From: Rhodoferax sp.
GTDB lineage: Bacteria > Pseudomonadota > Gammaproteobacteria > Burkholderiales > Burkholderiaceae_C
DNA: 52,519 nt
Reading direction: 5' to 3'
Assembly: GCF_028714215.1 (NCBI RefSeq)
Contig: NZ_JAQTMS010000036.1
Span: 1 to 52,519 of the forward strand
Shown here piece after piece: positions 43,104 to 51,294 of the stretch. Numbering within the stretch: the first letter of the stretch is position 1; the number at the start of each line of letters is the position of its first letter. The notes beneath the pieces are model-generated. The model made no database searches, was not told the DNA's origin, and saw only the letters and a program-made list of their open reading frames with translations. Made by a program: the position numbers and the translations under genes.

Positions 43104-43889
43104 ATGAACTACCAACACCTGCTGCTCTCATCCGATGGCGTCATCACCACCATCACCTTGAATCGCCCTGAAAAGCGCAACGCCCTGGCCATGAACGTCA
43201 TGCTGGAATTGACGCAGGCCTTGCATGAGGTGGCGCGCAGCGACGCCCTGGGCGTGATCCTGGCGGCGAATGGCCCGGTCTTCAGCGCCGGGCATAACTT
43301 TGCCGACATGGCCGGCGCCACGCTGGAGCAGGCGCGCGAGTTGTTCCGGGTCTGCACCGACATGATGGACGCCGTCCAGGCCATGCCGCAACCGGTGATT
43401 GCCAAGGTGCATGCGCTGGCCACAGCAGCCGGCTGCCAGCTGGTGGCCAGTTGCGATCTGGCGATTGCCGCCGACAGCGCCTCGTTCGCGATACCGGGCG
43501 GCAAGGGCGGCCTGTTCTGCCACACCCCGCTGGTGGCCGTCGCGCGCAGTATTGGTCGCAAACGGGCGCTGGAAATGGCAATGACCGGTGACGCCATCGA
43601 TGCCGCCACTGCCGCCCAATGGGGGCTCATCAACCGCGCCGTGCCGGCCGACCAGTTGGACGCCGCGACCCTGGATTTGATCAGCCGCGCCAGCCGTGGC
43701 AGCGCGCTCTCCAAAGCCATGGGCAAGCAGGGCTTTTACCAGCAGGTCGGCTTGCCGCAGGATCAGGCCTACCAGCTGGCAGTCGAATTGATGGCCTCGG
43801 CAGCCCTGACGCCGGACGCCCAGGAAGGGATTCGGGCTTTTCTGGAAAAGCGCCACGCGCATTACACGCAGCGCCCCGCCATCACTTGA
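43104..43889 (+). CDS. Enoyl-CoA hydratase/isomerase family protein (ECHDC3-like)
   Basis: A 261-residue crotonase-fold protein. The oxyanion-hole segments are FSAGHNFADM and ATAAGCQLVASCDLAIAADS. The segment SFAIPGGKGGLFCHTPLVAV replaces the usual PE-x-x-x-G-x-x-P loop and lacks the catalytic glutamate; it matches the ECHDC3 group, whose activity is unclear. It follows psd by 27 bases, and its stop overlaps the convergent purU stop by 8 bases. Role in acyl-CoA metabolism is likely but the reaction is not known. Confidence 0.9.
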   Translation: MNYQHLLLSSDGVITTITLNRPEKRNALAMNVMLELTQALHEVARSDALGVILAANGPVFSAGHNFADMAGATLEQARELFRVCTDMMDAVQAMPQPVIAKVHALATAAGCQLVASCDLAIAADSASFAIPGGKGGLFCHTPLVAVARSIGRKRALEMAMTGDAIDAATAAQWGLINRAVPADQLDAATLDLISRASRGSALSKAMGKQGFYQQVGLPQDQAYQLAVELMASAALTPDAQEGIRAFLEKRHAHYTQRPAIT

Positions 43890-44730
43890 AAATCACGGTT
43901 TTGTGACCGTTCAGCAGCACGCGGTGCTCGCTGTGCCATTTGACGGCACGCGCCAGCACCTGGCTCTCGGTGTCACGGCCCAGGGTGGTCAGGTCTTCCA
44001 CCGTCTTGCTGTGGTCCACGCGCGCCACGTCCTGCTCGATGATGGGACCCTCGTCCAGTTCGGCGGTCACGTAATGGGCGGTGGCGCCTATCAGTTTGAC
44101 GCCCCGGTCATGCGCCTGGTAATAAGGCTTGGCGCCTTTGAAGCTGGGCAGGAAAGAATGATGGATATTGATCGCCGAGCCTGACAGCTGGCGGCACAAG
44201 TCGTCACTCAAAACCTGCATGTAACGCGCCAGCACCACCAGTTCCGCCGCTTCGCTGTGGATGATTTCCAGCTGCTTGGCCTCGACCTGAAGCTTGTTGG
44301 CGGCGTTGACCGGCAAGTAATGAAAAGGCACGTTGTAGCTGGCGGCGAGCTGATAAAAGGTGCGATGGTTGGAAATGATGGCACGAATGTCCAGCGGCAA
44401 CAAACCGCTTTTCCAGCGAAACAGCAAATCGTTCAGGCAATGGCCTTCCTTGCTGACCATGATCACCGTGCGCATCGGCTCGGCACGGGCGTGCAAACGC
44501 CACTGCATCTGATACGGCTGGGCAAATACACCGAGTTGCGTCTTGAGTTCCTCATGCGTCAATTGCGCGCAGGCAAACTGCACCCGCATGAAAAACAGTC
44601 CGGTATCCAGGTCGTTGTACTGGGCCGCCTCCTCGATGTTGCCGCCGCGCTGGGCCAAAAAGCCGGACACCGCGTGGACCAAACCCAGGCGGTCCGGGCA
44701 GGACAGGGTAAGAATGTAAGAAGGATTCAT
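43882..44730 (-). CDS. purU: Formyltetrahydrofolate deformylase
   Basis: A 282-residue PurU that hydrolyses 10-formyl-THF to formate and THF, supplying formate for PurT and balancing one-carbon pools. An N-terminal ACT domain (residues about 1-80, starting LTLSCPDRLGLVHAVSGFLA) precedes the formyltransferase domain with INIHHSFLPSFKGAKPY and the catalytic Asp in AELDEGPIIEQD. ATG 44730 is chosen because the upstream extension overlaps the ChaN-like gene region and adds a basic tail not found in PurU. Confidence 0.95.
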   Translation of the reverse strand: MNPSYILTLSCPDRLGLVHAVSGFLAQRGGNIEEAAQYNDLDTGLFFMRVQFACAQLTHEELKTQLGVFAQPYQMQWRLHARAEPMRTVIMVSKEGHCLNDLLFRWKSGLLPLDIRAIISNHRTFYQLAASYNVPFHYLPVNAANKLQVEAKQLEIIHSEAAELVVLARYMQVLSDDLCRQLSGSAINIHHSFLPSFKGAKPYYQAHDRGVKLIGATAHYVTAELDEGPIIEQDVARVDHSKTVEDLTTLGRDTESQVLARAVKWHSEHRVLLNGHKTVIFK

Positions 44731-44752
44731 GACGCTGGGGGATAGGGCCAGT

Positions 44753-45583
44753 TCAGGCCGGTGGGCGCCGGGTGGCGCCAAATTTTGCGCAATAGTCGAC
44801 CGGCGGCGCCGCTTGGGCCGGCCAGATGGCATCGAAATTTGCAGCCTCGTTTTTATCTTCCGACGCTTGTTCCGATTGCATCAGCACGGCTTTGGCCTTG
44901 ATTGTCGGCGCCAGGTGCAGTGGCACGCCCAGGCTGCGATCCACATGCCCGCCGCCCGCCAGCAAAACAACTATTTTGCCGGGCCGACTCGCCTGGGTGA
45001 CGGTTTGCGCCATCGCCATGTCGCGCGCAATCTGGACCCGCGTCATCGGTGCGATCTGGCTCTCGGGCAGCATCTCGCAGTGACCCTGGCGGATATTTTG
45101 CTGCTGGGCTTGCAGCGCCGGCCGGCTCAGCCGTGTCTCCAGTTCCTGGTTGGCCATCGCCTCGCGCAAACGCGCGTTGGGCAGGTTGGCACCCAGCACC
45201 GGCACACCGGCCCTGACGGCAGTCATGACCGTCGGACCGTAGGCGGCCCAGGGCCAGCCCTGGTTGTTCCACTGCAAGGCGGCGCGCACCGCTTCTTCAC
45301 TGGCGTCGGGCGCCAGACTCTGCGTGGATTGGCCCTGGCTGGCCATCTCCAGCGTCAGGGCGGCCAGGACCTGCCGCGCGATCAGCGCTTGCACCACGAC
45401 CCGTTGCGCCTGCTGGTGGTCCGGTGCATCGTGTTGCTCGCCCAGCAAGATGGCGTCAGCGGGCAGCAATTGCCCCAGGCGCTGGATTCGACTGGCGTCG
45501 GAATAAGAGGTGGGTGAAATGGGGAGGGCACAGCCGGCCAAGCCAAGCGCCAGTGCCACCGCCCAGAGGCGTCTGACGATCAT
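44753..45583 (-). CDS. ChaN-like haem-binding lipoprotein
   Basis: A 276-residue lipoprotein of the ChaN / haem-binding-uptake family (PF04187). The lipobox is LGLAGC (Cys18). ILLGEQHDAPDHQQAQ near residue 45 is the family signature, and ARPGKIVVLLAGGGHVDRSLG-like sequence near residue 205 (GKIVVLLAGGGHVD) is the second. Homologues bind haem or iron and sit at the outer membrane. Start ATG 45583 is chosen since the longer frame enters the DUF3567 gene. It follows that gene by 31 bases. Confidence 0.88.
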   Translation of the reverse strand: MIVRRLWAVALALGLAGCALPISPTSYSDASRIQRLGQLLPADAILLGEQHDAPDHQQAQRVVVQALIARQVLAALTLEMASQGQSTQSLAPDASEEAVRAALQWNNQGWPWAAYGPTVMTAVRAGVPVLGANLPNARLREAMANQELETRLSRPALQAQQQNIRQGHCEMLPESQIAPMTRVQIARDMAMAQTVTQASRPGKIVVLLAGGGHVDRSLGVPLHLAPTIKAKAVLMQSEQASEDKNEAANFDAIWPAQAAPPVDYCAKFGATRRPPA

Positions 45584-45614
45584 CAAAAGCTTATGCCAAC
45601 TGGCGTCTGGTCTG

Positions 45615-45926
45615 TCAGTGAACCACCACTGGGTTTTGCGCCAGTTCGGCGTACTGTTCCAGCGTGTCCTCGACCTCTTCCTGGGTTGGGGTATTTTGTT
45701 GCCAAGCGGAAATGTGCTGCTGAAACAACTCGGCCCAGGAGCCGTCCAGATAGACCTCTTTGCCGGCGCGCTTATCGACGATCTCGAAGCCGTGGCGCGC
45801 CAAAGTGGGCACCAGCAACACCTGCTCGACGCGCTGGCCATTGACCTCGCAGGAGGCATCCGCCGCCACTGCGTTGGCCAGCATATGTGTCACCGAATAG
45901 GTGTCAGAGTCATAAAGCGTGTGCAT
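45615..45926 (-). CDS. DUF3567 protein
   Basis: A 103-residue protein matching DUF3567, a small family largely confined to Burkholderiales. Landmarks are GFEIVDKRAGKEVYLDGSWA and EEVEDTLEQYAEL. No signal peptide or membrane segment. It probably shares a transcript with the ChaN-like gene. Function unknown. A GAGAG ribosome binding site precedes ATG 45926. Confidence 0.88.
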   Translation of the reverse strand: MHTLYDSDTYSVTHMLANAVAADASCEVNGQRVEQVLLVPTLARHGFEIVDKRAGKEVYLDGSWAELFQQHISAWQQNTPTQEEVEDTLEQYAELAQNPVVVH

Positions 45927-46008
45927 GGTTAATTATCTCTCAATTGTCCTTGGCATGCAGGTGGCAGCGCAGCGTCCAATTTCAAGAGCAGCAAGCTCCA
46001 GCGGCAGT

Positions 46009-47103
46009 TCATTGAGGGGGCTCGCTGGCCAGCCACTGCTGGTCGACGAAGTCGCCATTGGCCTCGGTGATCCGGATACGCACCGGCAAATAACCCAGTG
46101 CCGGGGCAAGCCACAACTCGACCTTCTGGTCGAACTCCTGACGCGGGTTGCGCATCAGCTTCAGGGTTGCCTGCTCACCCCCCGGCAGTGTCAGTGTTTC
46201 CTCGCCCCCCACGGTAAAAAGCCAGGTATCGGCAGCGCGTGGTCCCACGGTCTGAAGCGCTATGGTGGTGGCTTCCGGGTAGTGGCCGGGGTCGCCGGCG
46301 ATCATGCTGGCCAACTGCACCATGATGCTCAAGCGGTCCTGCGCATCGGCCAGCAGGGGTGCGTCGGGCGTATTGGCGCTGAAAACAATCTTGCCTTGTT
46401 CCCGCACAAAGTGAGCGGCGACTTCACTGCGCCTTTTGTCGGAATAGCGTATGGGGGCCAGCCCCTCCGGGGTGATCTTTCCGCGGCTGGTTTGCAGCAG
46501 GACCGGCAGAAAACCGGCGCTGAATGCCAGCCTGGCGTCATAACTGTCGCCATCCTGTTGCCATACCATTTCGGCACTCAGGCGGTAGGGAAACTTGTTG
46601 CCTTTGACCTCATACTGGAGCCGCACCGAACCGGGTACCTTGTAGCTTCTTGGCGCGACCGGCCGCTCGCCTGGCGGGCGCGGCACGGCCGCCGGTGGAT
46701 CGGCGTCGGCGCTGGCGCTGGCGGCGTCCTGGGGTTGCGCCTCCGGCGGGCGACTTGAAACCGCGTCATCGTTCACGCTGACGGGCGGCGGTTGCGTCGC
46801 CTCTTCGCCGGCGCTCCCGGTGAGGGCGGGGACCGTGGCCGGACTTTCCGGCTCGATCCGGGTCGGCGTTGGCGGCCTGCTTTGCATCGGTTTTGCCGCC
46901 GCCGGTCGGACTGTTGGTTGCGCGGCGGGTTGCCCGGTGGCGGGGAACTCGATGGCGCGCGTGCTGAAAGCGCGGCTTGGCGCGCTTGGCATCGAACTGA
47001 AAATCAAGGGGAGGCCCTGCAGCAGGACCAGATGGACCCACAGTACAACGACGCCAAGAGATGCCAGCACCTTGAACGACAACCCCGGATTGACACGCTT
47101 CAT
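46009..47103 (-). CDS. DUF3108 protein, membrane anchored
   Basis: A 364-residue protein with one N-terminal membrane segment (VLASLGVVVLWVHLVLLQGL), a long Pro/Ala-rich linker (about residues 45-150) and a C-terminal DUF3108 beta domain (about residues 155-355, starting VRLQYEVKGNKFPYRLSAEM). The layout, a TonB-like anchored Pro-rich arm with a periplasmic domain, is typical of the Burkholderiales members. Function unknown. It is divergent from the E1 alpha gene, with about 200 bases between them. Confidence 0.88.
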   Translation of the reverse strand: MKRVNPGLSFKVLASLGVVVLWVHLVLLQGLPLIFSSMPSAPSRAFSTRAIEFPATGQPAAQPTVRPAAAKPMQSRPPTPTRIEPESPATVPALTGSAGEEATQPPPVSVNDDAVSSRPPEAQPQDAASASADADPPAAVPRPPGERPVAPRSYKVPGSVRLQYEVKGNKFPYRLSAEMVWQQDGDSYDARLAFSAGFLPVLLQTSRGKITPEGLAPIRYSDKRRSEVAAHFVREQGKIVFSANTPDAPLLADAQDRLSIMVQLASMIAGDPGHYPEATTIALQTVGPRAADTWLFTVGGEETLTLPGGEQATLKLMRNPRQEFDQKVELWLAPALGYLPVRIRITEANGDFVDQQWLASEPPQ

Positions 47104-47309
47104 TGACCAGCATTTCCTGTGAAACCAAAGACACGGATCGGGCCACCGTCAACCGCTTTGGGTGGCACGCCATCAGTGCGCCGCCGGGTTATTCCGGCGG
47201 CACCGCGAACCGGCTGAGCCGGCTCTTTGACGCCCGGCTTGAGGCGCTTGAATGGCCTACCCGTCTCATACAATGCGGGCTCACTTTTAATTATGACAGC
47301 GGAGACAGC

Positions 47310-48326
47310 TTGAGGGACAAAGCACAAACTTTGGCGGACTTGTACCGCACCATGGTTCGCATTCGCGCCTTCGAAAACGCGGCCGAGGCGGCCAGCCAGG
47401 GCGGCGTCAGCGCCTACGGCAAGGCAGCCGATGGCAGCGCCAAGGTACGCGGGCCGCTGCATCTCTCCACCGGGCAGGAAGCCGTGCCGGCCGGGGTTTG
47501 CGCCCATCTGCGACACGACGATTACCTCACTTCGACCCATCGCGGCCACGGCCACACCCTGGCCAAGGGTGCCGATTTGCAGCGCATGATGTGCGAGTTG
47601 TTCGGCAAGGCCGACGGCACCAATGGCGGCAAGGGCGGCTCCATGCACATTGCGGACTTTTCTGTCGGCATGCTGGGCGCCAACGGCGTGGTCGGTGCCG
47701 GCCTGCCGATTGCCGTCGGTGCCGCGCATGCGCAAAAGCTGCAAGGACGACAGGGCATCACGGTCTGTTTCTTCGGCGATGGCGCCATCAACCGGGGGCC
47801 GTTTCTGGAGGCCCTCAACTGGGCCCGTGTCTATCAGTTGCCGGTGCTGTTCGTCTGCGAAGACAACCGCTGGAGTGCCACCACGGCCAGCGGACCGATG
47901 ACGGCCGGTGCCGGCGCCTCGGCGCGCGCCCTGAGCCTGGACATTGTGGCGGTTCAAGTGGACGGCAACGATGTGTTGGCGGTGCACGCCAGCGCGGCTG
48001 AACTGGTGCAGCAGGTACGCTCGGGCAGCGGCCCGCGCCTGCTGCACGCCATCACTTACCGCGTCAAGGGCCATGTTTCTGTCGACCTCGCCGCCTACCG
48101 CCAACCCGAAGAGCTGCAGGCCGCCTTGAAGACGGATCCGATCGCCCGGGCTCGCGCGCACTACCTGAGCCTGCCCGGCACCGAGGCCCGGCAGCTCGAC
48201 GCCATCGAACAGGCAGCCACGGCGGAAGTCGCCAATGCACTCAGGGTCGCCGAGGCCGCACCCTGGCCGGAAGCGGCCGCCGCCTTCACCGATGTCCAGA
48301 CCACGGGGGCCGGCCAATGGCGCTGA
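47310..48326 (+). CDS. 2-oxoacid dehydrogenase E1 alpha subunit (pyruvate/acetoin type)
   Basis: A 338-residue thiamine-diphosphate-dependent E1 alpha subunit. The ThDP motif runs from FFGDGAINRGPFLEALN to the Asn in CEDNRWS. STHRGHGHTLAKGAD and GKGGSMHIADF are family landmarks. I start at TTG 47310, which has GGAGA just upstream; ATG 47352 is later and would cut the first helix. An upstream longer frame lies over the divergent gene. It overlaps the E1 beta gene by 10 bases. Substrate (pyruvate, acetoin or a branched oxoacid) is open. Confidence 0.9.
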   Translation: MRDKAQTLADLYRTMVRIRAFENAAEAASQGGVSAYGKAADGSAKVRGPLHLSTGQEAVPAGVCAHLRHDDYLTSTHRGHGHTLAKGADLQRMMCELFGKADGTNGGKGGSMHIADFSVGMLGANGVVGAGLPIAVGAAHAQKLQGRQGITVCFFGDGAINRGPFLEALNWARVYQLPVLFVCEDNRWSATTASGPMTAGAGASARALSLDIVAVQVDGNDVLAVHASAAELVQQVRSGSGPRLLHAITYRVKGHVSVDLAAYRQPEELQAALKTDPIARARAHYLSLPGTEARQLDAIEQAATAEVANALRVAEAAPWPEAAAAFTDVQTTGAGQWR

Positions 48327-49282
48327 TGACTTACGCGCAAGCGGCGGCGCTGGCGCTACAGCACGAGATGGCGGCCGACGCCAATGTGGTGGTGATCGGC
48401 GAGGACGTGGGCCGTGGCGGCATCTTCGGCCAATACCAGGGCTTGCAGCAACGGTTCGGCGCCCAGCGCGTGATCGACACGCCCATCAGCGAGGCCGCCA
48501 TCATGGGCGCCGGCGTCGGCATGGCGCTGGCCGGGCTGCGCCCGGTGGTCGAGATGCGCGTGGTCGACTTCGCGCTGTGCGGCATGGACGAGATCGTCAA
48601 CCAGGCCGCCAAGAACCGTTTCATGTTCGGCGGCCAGGGCCGCGTGCCCCTGGTGGTGCGCATGCCGATCGGCATCTGGGACGCTTCGGCGGCGCAGCAC
48701 TCGCAATCGCTGGAGAGCTGGTTTGCCCACTTGCCGGGCCTGGTGGTGGTCTGCCCGGCGACACCGCAAGACAATTACTCCCTGCTGCGCTCGGCGCTGG
48801 CCAGCGGCGACCCGGTGGTCTACATGGAGCACAAAACGCTGTGGGGTCTGACCGGCGAGGTGGATCAATCCCACGCCGTGGCGCTGGGCCGCGCCAACAC
48901 CTTGCGCGCCGGAGCGGACCTCACGCTGGTGAGCTGGAGCAAGCAGCTACAGGCTTGTTCCAGTGCCTGCGAACAACTCGCAAAGGAAGGCATAGCGGTC
49001 GAGCTGATCGACTTGCGCACCCTCTGGCCCTGGGACCGCGATACGGTTTTGCAGTCCTGCGCCAGGACCAACCGGCTGCTGGTGGTGCACGAGGCGGTGC
49101 AGGTGGCCGGCTTTGGCGCCGAGATTGCGGCCAGCGCCGCCGAAGCTACCGGCTGCAAGGTCAAGCGCTTGGGCGCACCGCGCATTCCGGTCGGCTATGC
49201 ACCGGTGCTGGAAGCGCAGTCGCGCATCGGCGCCGAGGACGTTGCCGCCGCAGTGCGCGCGATGCTTAAATCTTCAACTTAG
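48317..49282 (+). CDS. 2-oxoacid dehydrogenase E1 beta subunit (pyruvate/acetoin type)
   Basis: A 321-residue E1 beta subunit (PdhB/AcoB/BkdA2 type). Landmarks are VVIGEDVGRGGIFGQYQG, RVIDTPISEAAIMGAGVGMA and the C-terminal transketolase-C domain with LLVVHEAVQVAGFGAEIAA. It forms an alpha2beta2 E1 with the upstream gene product. No E2 or E3 gene follows; instead the TRAP transporter starts 60 bases later on the same strand, so an E2 and E3 from elsewhere are needed for full activity. Confidence 0.93.
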   Translation: MALMTYAQAAALALQHEMAADANVVVIGEDVGRGGIFGQYQGLQQRFGAQRVIDTPISEAAIMGAGVGMALAGLRPVVEMRVVDFALCGMDEIVNQAAKNRFMFGGQGRVPLVVRMPIGIWDASAAQHSQSLESWFAHLPGLVVVCPATPQDNYSLLRSALASGDPVVYMEHKTLWGLTGEVDQSHAVALGRANTLRAGADLTLVSWSKQLQACSSACEQLAKEGIAVELIDLRTLWPWDRDTVLQSCARTNRLLVVHEAVQVAGFGAEIAASAAEATGCKVKRLGAPRIPVGYAPVLEAQSRIGAEDVAAAVRAMLKSST

Positions 49283-49342
49283 CAAGGGTATCTCCTGATG
49301 CCCGATGCGCTCCTTCACCTCTAACCTCTTCCCCTTCGCCTC

Positions 49343-49870
49343 ATGCCCCATCTTCACGAACCCACCCATCTGCCCGTCGAAGTGCCGGATCCCGCGGCGC
49401 AGGATGAGGTCACCGTCATTCCGCTCAAGATCGAAGACTGGCTGACCGTCATCGTCATGGGGCTGTTGGCGCTGATCACCTTCGGCAATGTGCTGGTGCG
49501 CTACTTCACCAGCCAGTCCTTCGCCTGGACCGAGGAGTTCTCGGTGTTCCTGATGATCGTGCTGGCGCTGGTGGCCGGCTCGGCCTCGGTGGCACGCAAT
49601 CGCCAGATTCGCATCGAATACTTTGCCGACAGCGGCTCGCCGGCGCGCCAGCGCGCACTGGCGCGCTTTGGCGCCATCATGGTGTTCCTGCTGTTCACCC
49701 TGATCGCCGCCCTCAGCACGCGCATGGTGTGGGACGACATCCGCTTCGGCGAGACCTCGCCGGGCATTGGCGTGCCGCAATGGTGGTACACGATCTGGCT
49801 GCCGGTGATGTCGGTAGCCATTGCCGGACGCGCCCTGGGCCTGTTCATCCGCCGGGGGCGTCGAGCATGA
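49343..49870 (+). CDS. dctQ: TRAP transporter small permease (DctQ)
   Basis: A 175-residue TRAP small permease with four membrane segments, beginning near residue 30 with WLTVIVMGLLALITFGNVLV and with AWTEEFSVFLMIVLALVAGS, a typical DctQ segment. It joins the large permease to the DctP binding protein. Its stop is part of an ATGA that also opens a 30-codon frame leading to dctM. No strong ribosome binding site precedes ATG 49343. Confidence 0.9.
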   Translation: MPHLHEPTHLPVEVPDPAAQDEVTVIPLKIEDWLTVIVMGLLALITFGNVLVRYFTSQSFAWTEEFSVFLMIVLALVAGSASVARNRQIRIEYFADSGSPARQRALARFGAIMVFLLFTLIAALSTRMVWDDIRFGETSPGIGVPQWWYTIWLPVMSVAIAGRALGLFIRRGRRA

Positions 49871-49959
49871 GCGCCGCGCTGGGCCGCCCCGAGCAAGCGA
49901 ACACCCCCGCGGGGGGCAGCGAGGACGCGTCAGCGCCGAGCGTGGGGGTCCGGTCATGA
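49867..49959 (+). CDS. 30-codon bridging frame within a Comamonadaceae-style repeat
   Basis: Between dctQ and dctM lies a G/C-rich element (GGGCCGCCCCGAGCAAGCG, then CACCCCCGCGGGGGGC and GTGGGGGTC) that resembles an intergenic repeat often seen in Comamonadaceae. It contains a 30-codon frame whose ATG overlaps the dctQ stop (ATGA, 49867-49870) and whose TGA overlaps the dctM start (ATGA, 49956-49959). It is more likely a bridge that keeps translation coupled than a functional peptide. Confidence 0.45.
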   Translation: MSAALGRPEQANTPAGGSEDASAPSVGVRS

Positions 49960-51254
49960 TCCCGACCCTGCTGTTTGTCGCCTTCGTCGTCATGATGCTG
50001 CTGGGCGTGCCGATCGGCGCGGCGCTGGGCCTGGCCGGCGCCGCCTGCATCGCGCTGGCCAACACCGATGCCTTATGGTTCGGCTTGCTGGCGGTGCCGC
50101 AGAACTTCTATGCCGGCCTGGGCAAGTACCCCTTGCTGGCGATCCCGATGTTTGTGCTGGTGGGCTCCATCTTCGACCGCTCCGGCGTCGCCTTGCGGCT
50201 GGTCAACTTTGCCGTGGCCATCGTCGGCCGCGGCCCCGGCATGCTGCCGCTGGTGGCGATTGTGGTGGCCATGTTTCTGGGCGGCATTTCCGGTTCCGGC
50301 CCGGCCAATGCAGCGGCGGTGGGGGCGGTCATGATTGCCGCCATGTCGCGTGCCGGTTACCCGGCGGCGTTCTCGGCCAGCGTGGTCGGTGCCGCAGCCG
50401 CCACCGACATCCTGATTCCGCCCTCGGTGGCCTTCATCGTCTACTCGGTGCTGGTGCCCGGCGCCTCGGTGCCGGCGCTGTTTGCCGCCGGCATGATTCC
50501 CGGCGTGCTGGCTGGTCTGGCGCTGATCGTGCCGACGGTGCTGCTGGCGCGCAAGCACAAGATGGGCGCGCTCGAAGCCAGCCTGCCGCGGCCGCCCTTC
50601 TGGCAGAGCTTCAAGGAAGCGACCTGGGGTCTGGCGGCGCCGGTGCTGATCCTGGGCGGCATGCGCGCCGGCTGGTTCACGCCGACCGAGGCGGCGGTGG
50701 TGGCGGTGTTCTACGGCTTGTTCGTCGGCATGGCGATCCACCGCACCATCAAGGTCAAGGATCTGTTCGTCATCCTGCGCGAGTCGGGCGAACTTTCCGC
50801 CATCATCCTGCTGGTGGTATCGCTGGCCGGCATCTTTGCCTATTCCCTGTCGACCCTGGGCGTCATCGACCCGGTGACCCGCGCCATCGTCAATTCGGGA
50901 CTCGGCGAATACGGTGTTTTGTCGCTGCTGATTCTGCTGCTGATCACGGTCGGCATGTTCCTTGACGGCGTGTCGATCTTCCTGATCTTCGTGCCGCTGC
51001 TGTGGCCCATCGTGCAGTTCTACAAATGGGACCCGGTCTGGTTCGGCGTTATCCTCACGCTGAAGGTGGCGCTGGGCCAGTTCACACCGCCGTTGGCCGT
51101 GAACCTGATGGTGTCGTGCCGCATTGCCAACGTGCGCATGGAAGAAACCGTGCGCTGGGTCGGCTGGATGCTGTTTTCGATGTTCCTGGTGATGGTGGCG
51201 GTGATCGTCTGGCCCGAGCTTGCGCTCTGGCTGCCGCGCTATCTGGGCTATTGA
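49956..51254 (+). CDS. dctM: TRAP transporter large permease (DctM)
   Basis: A 432-residue TRAP large permease with about 12 membrane segments. Landmarks are LLGVPIGAALGLAGAA near residue 15, GGISGSGPANAAAVGAVMI near residue 105, ILIPPSVAFIVYSVL and LGQFTPPLAVNLMVSC, all DctM signatures. Start ATG 49956 overlaps the end of the bridging frame; a longer frame upstream is only repeat sequence. With DctQ and DctP it makes a sodium-driven importer of an organic acid. Confidence 0.94.
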   Translation: MIPTLLFVAFVVMMLLGVPIGAALGLAGAACIALANTDALWFGLLAVPQNFYAGLGKYPLLAIPMFVLVGSIFDRSGVALRLVNFAVAIVGRGPGMLPLVAIVVAMFLGGISGSGPANAAAVGAVMIAAMSRAGYPAAFSASVVGAAAATDILIPPSVAFIVYSVLVPGASVPALFAAGMIPGVLAGLALIVPTVLLARKHKMGALEASLPRPPFWQSFKEATWGLAAPVLILGGMRAGWFTPTEAAVVAVFYGLFVGMAIHRTIKVKDLFVILRESGELSAIILLVVSLAGIFAYSLSTLGVIDPVTRAIVNSGLGEYGVLSLLILLLITVGMFLDGVSIFLIFVPLLWPIVQFYKWDPVWFGVILTLKVALGQFTPPLAVNLMVSCRIANVRMEETVRWVGWMLFSMFLVMVAVIVWPELALWLPRYLGY

Positions 51255-51294
51255 AGCGGGCCGATTTTTTTACTTTTTTAAGGAGACTTCCACT

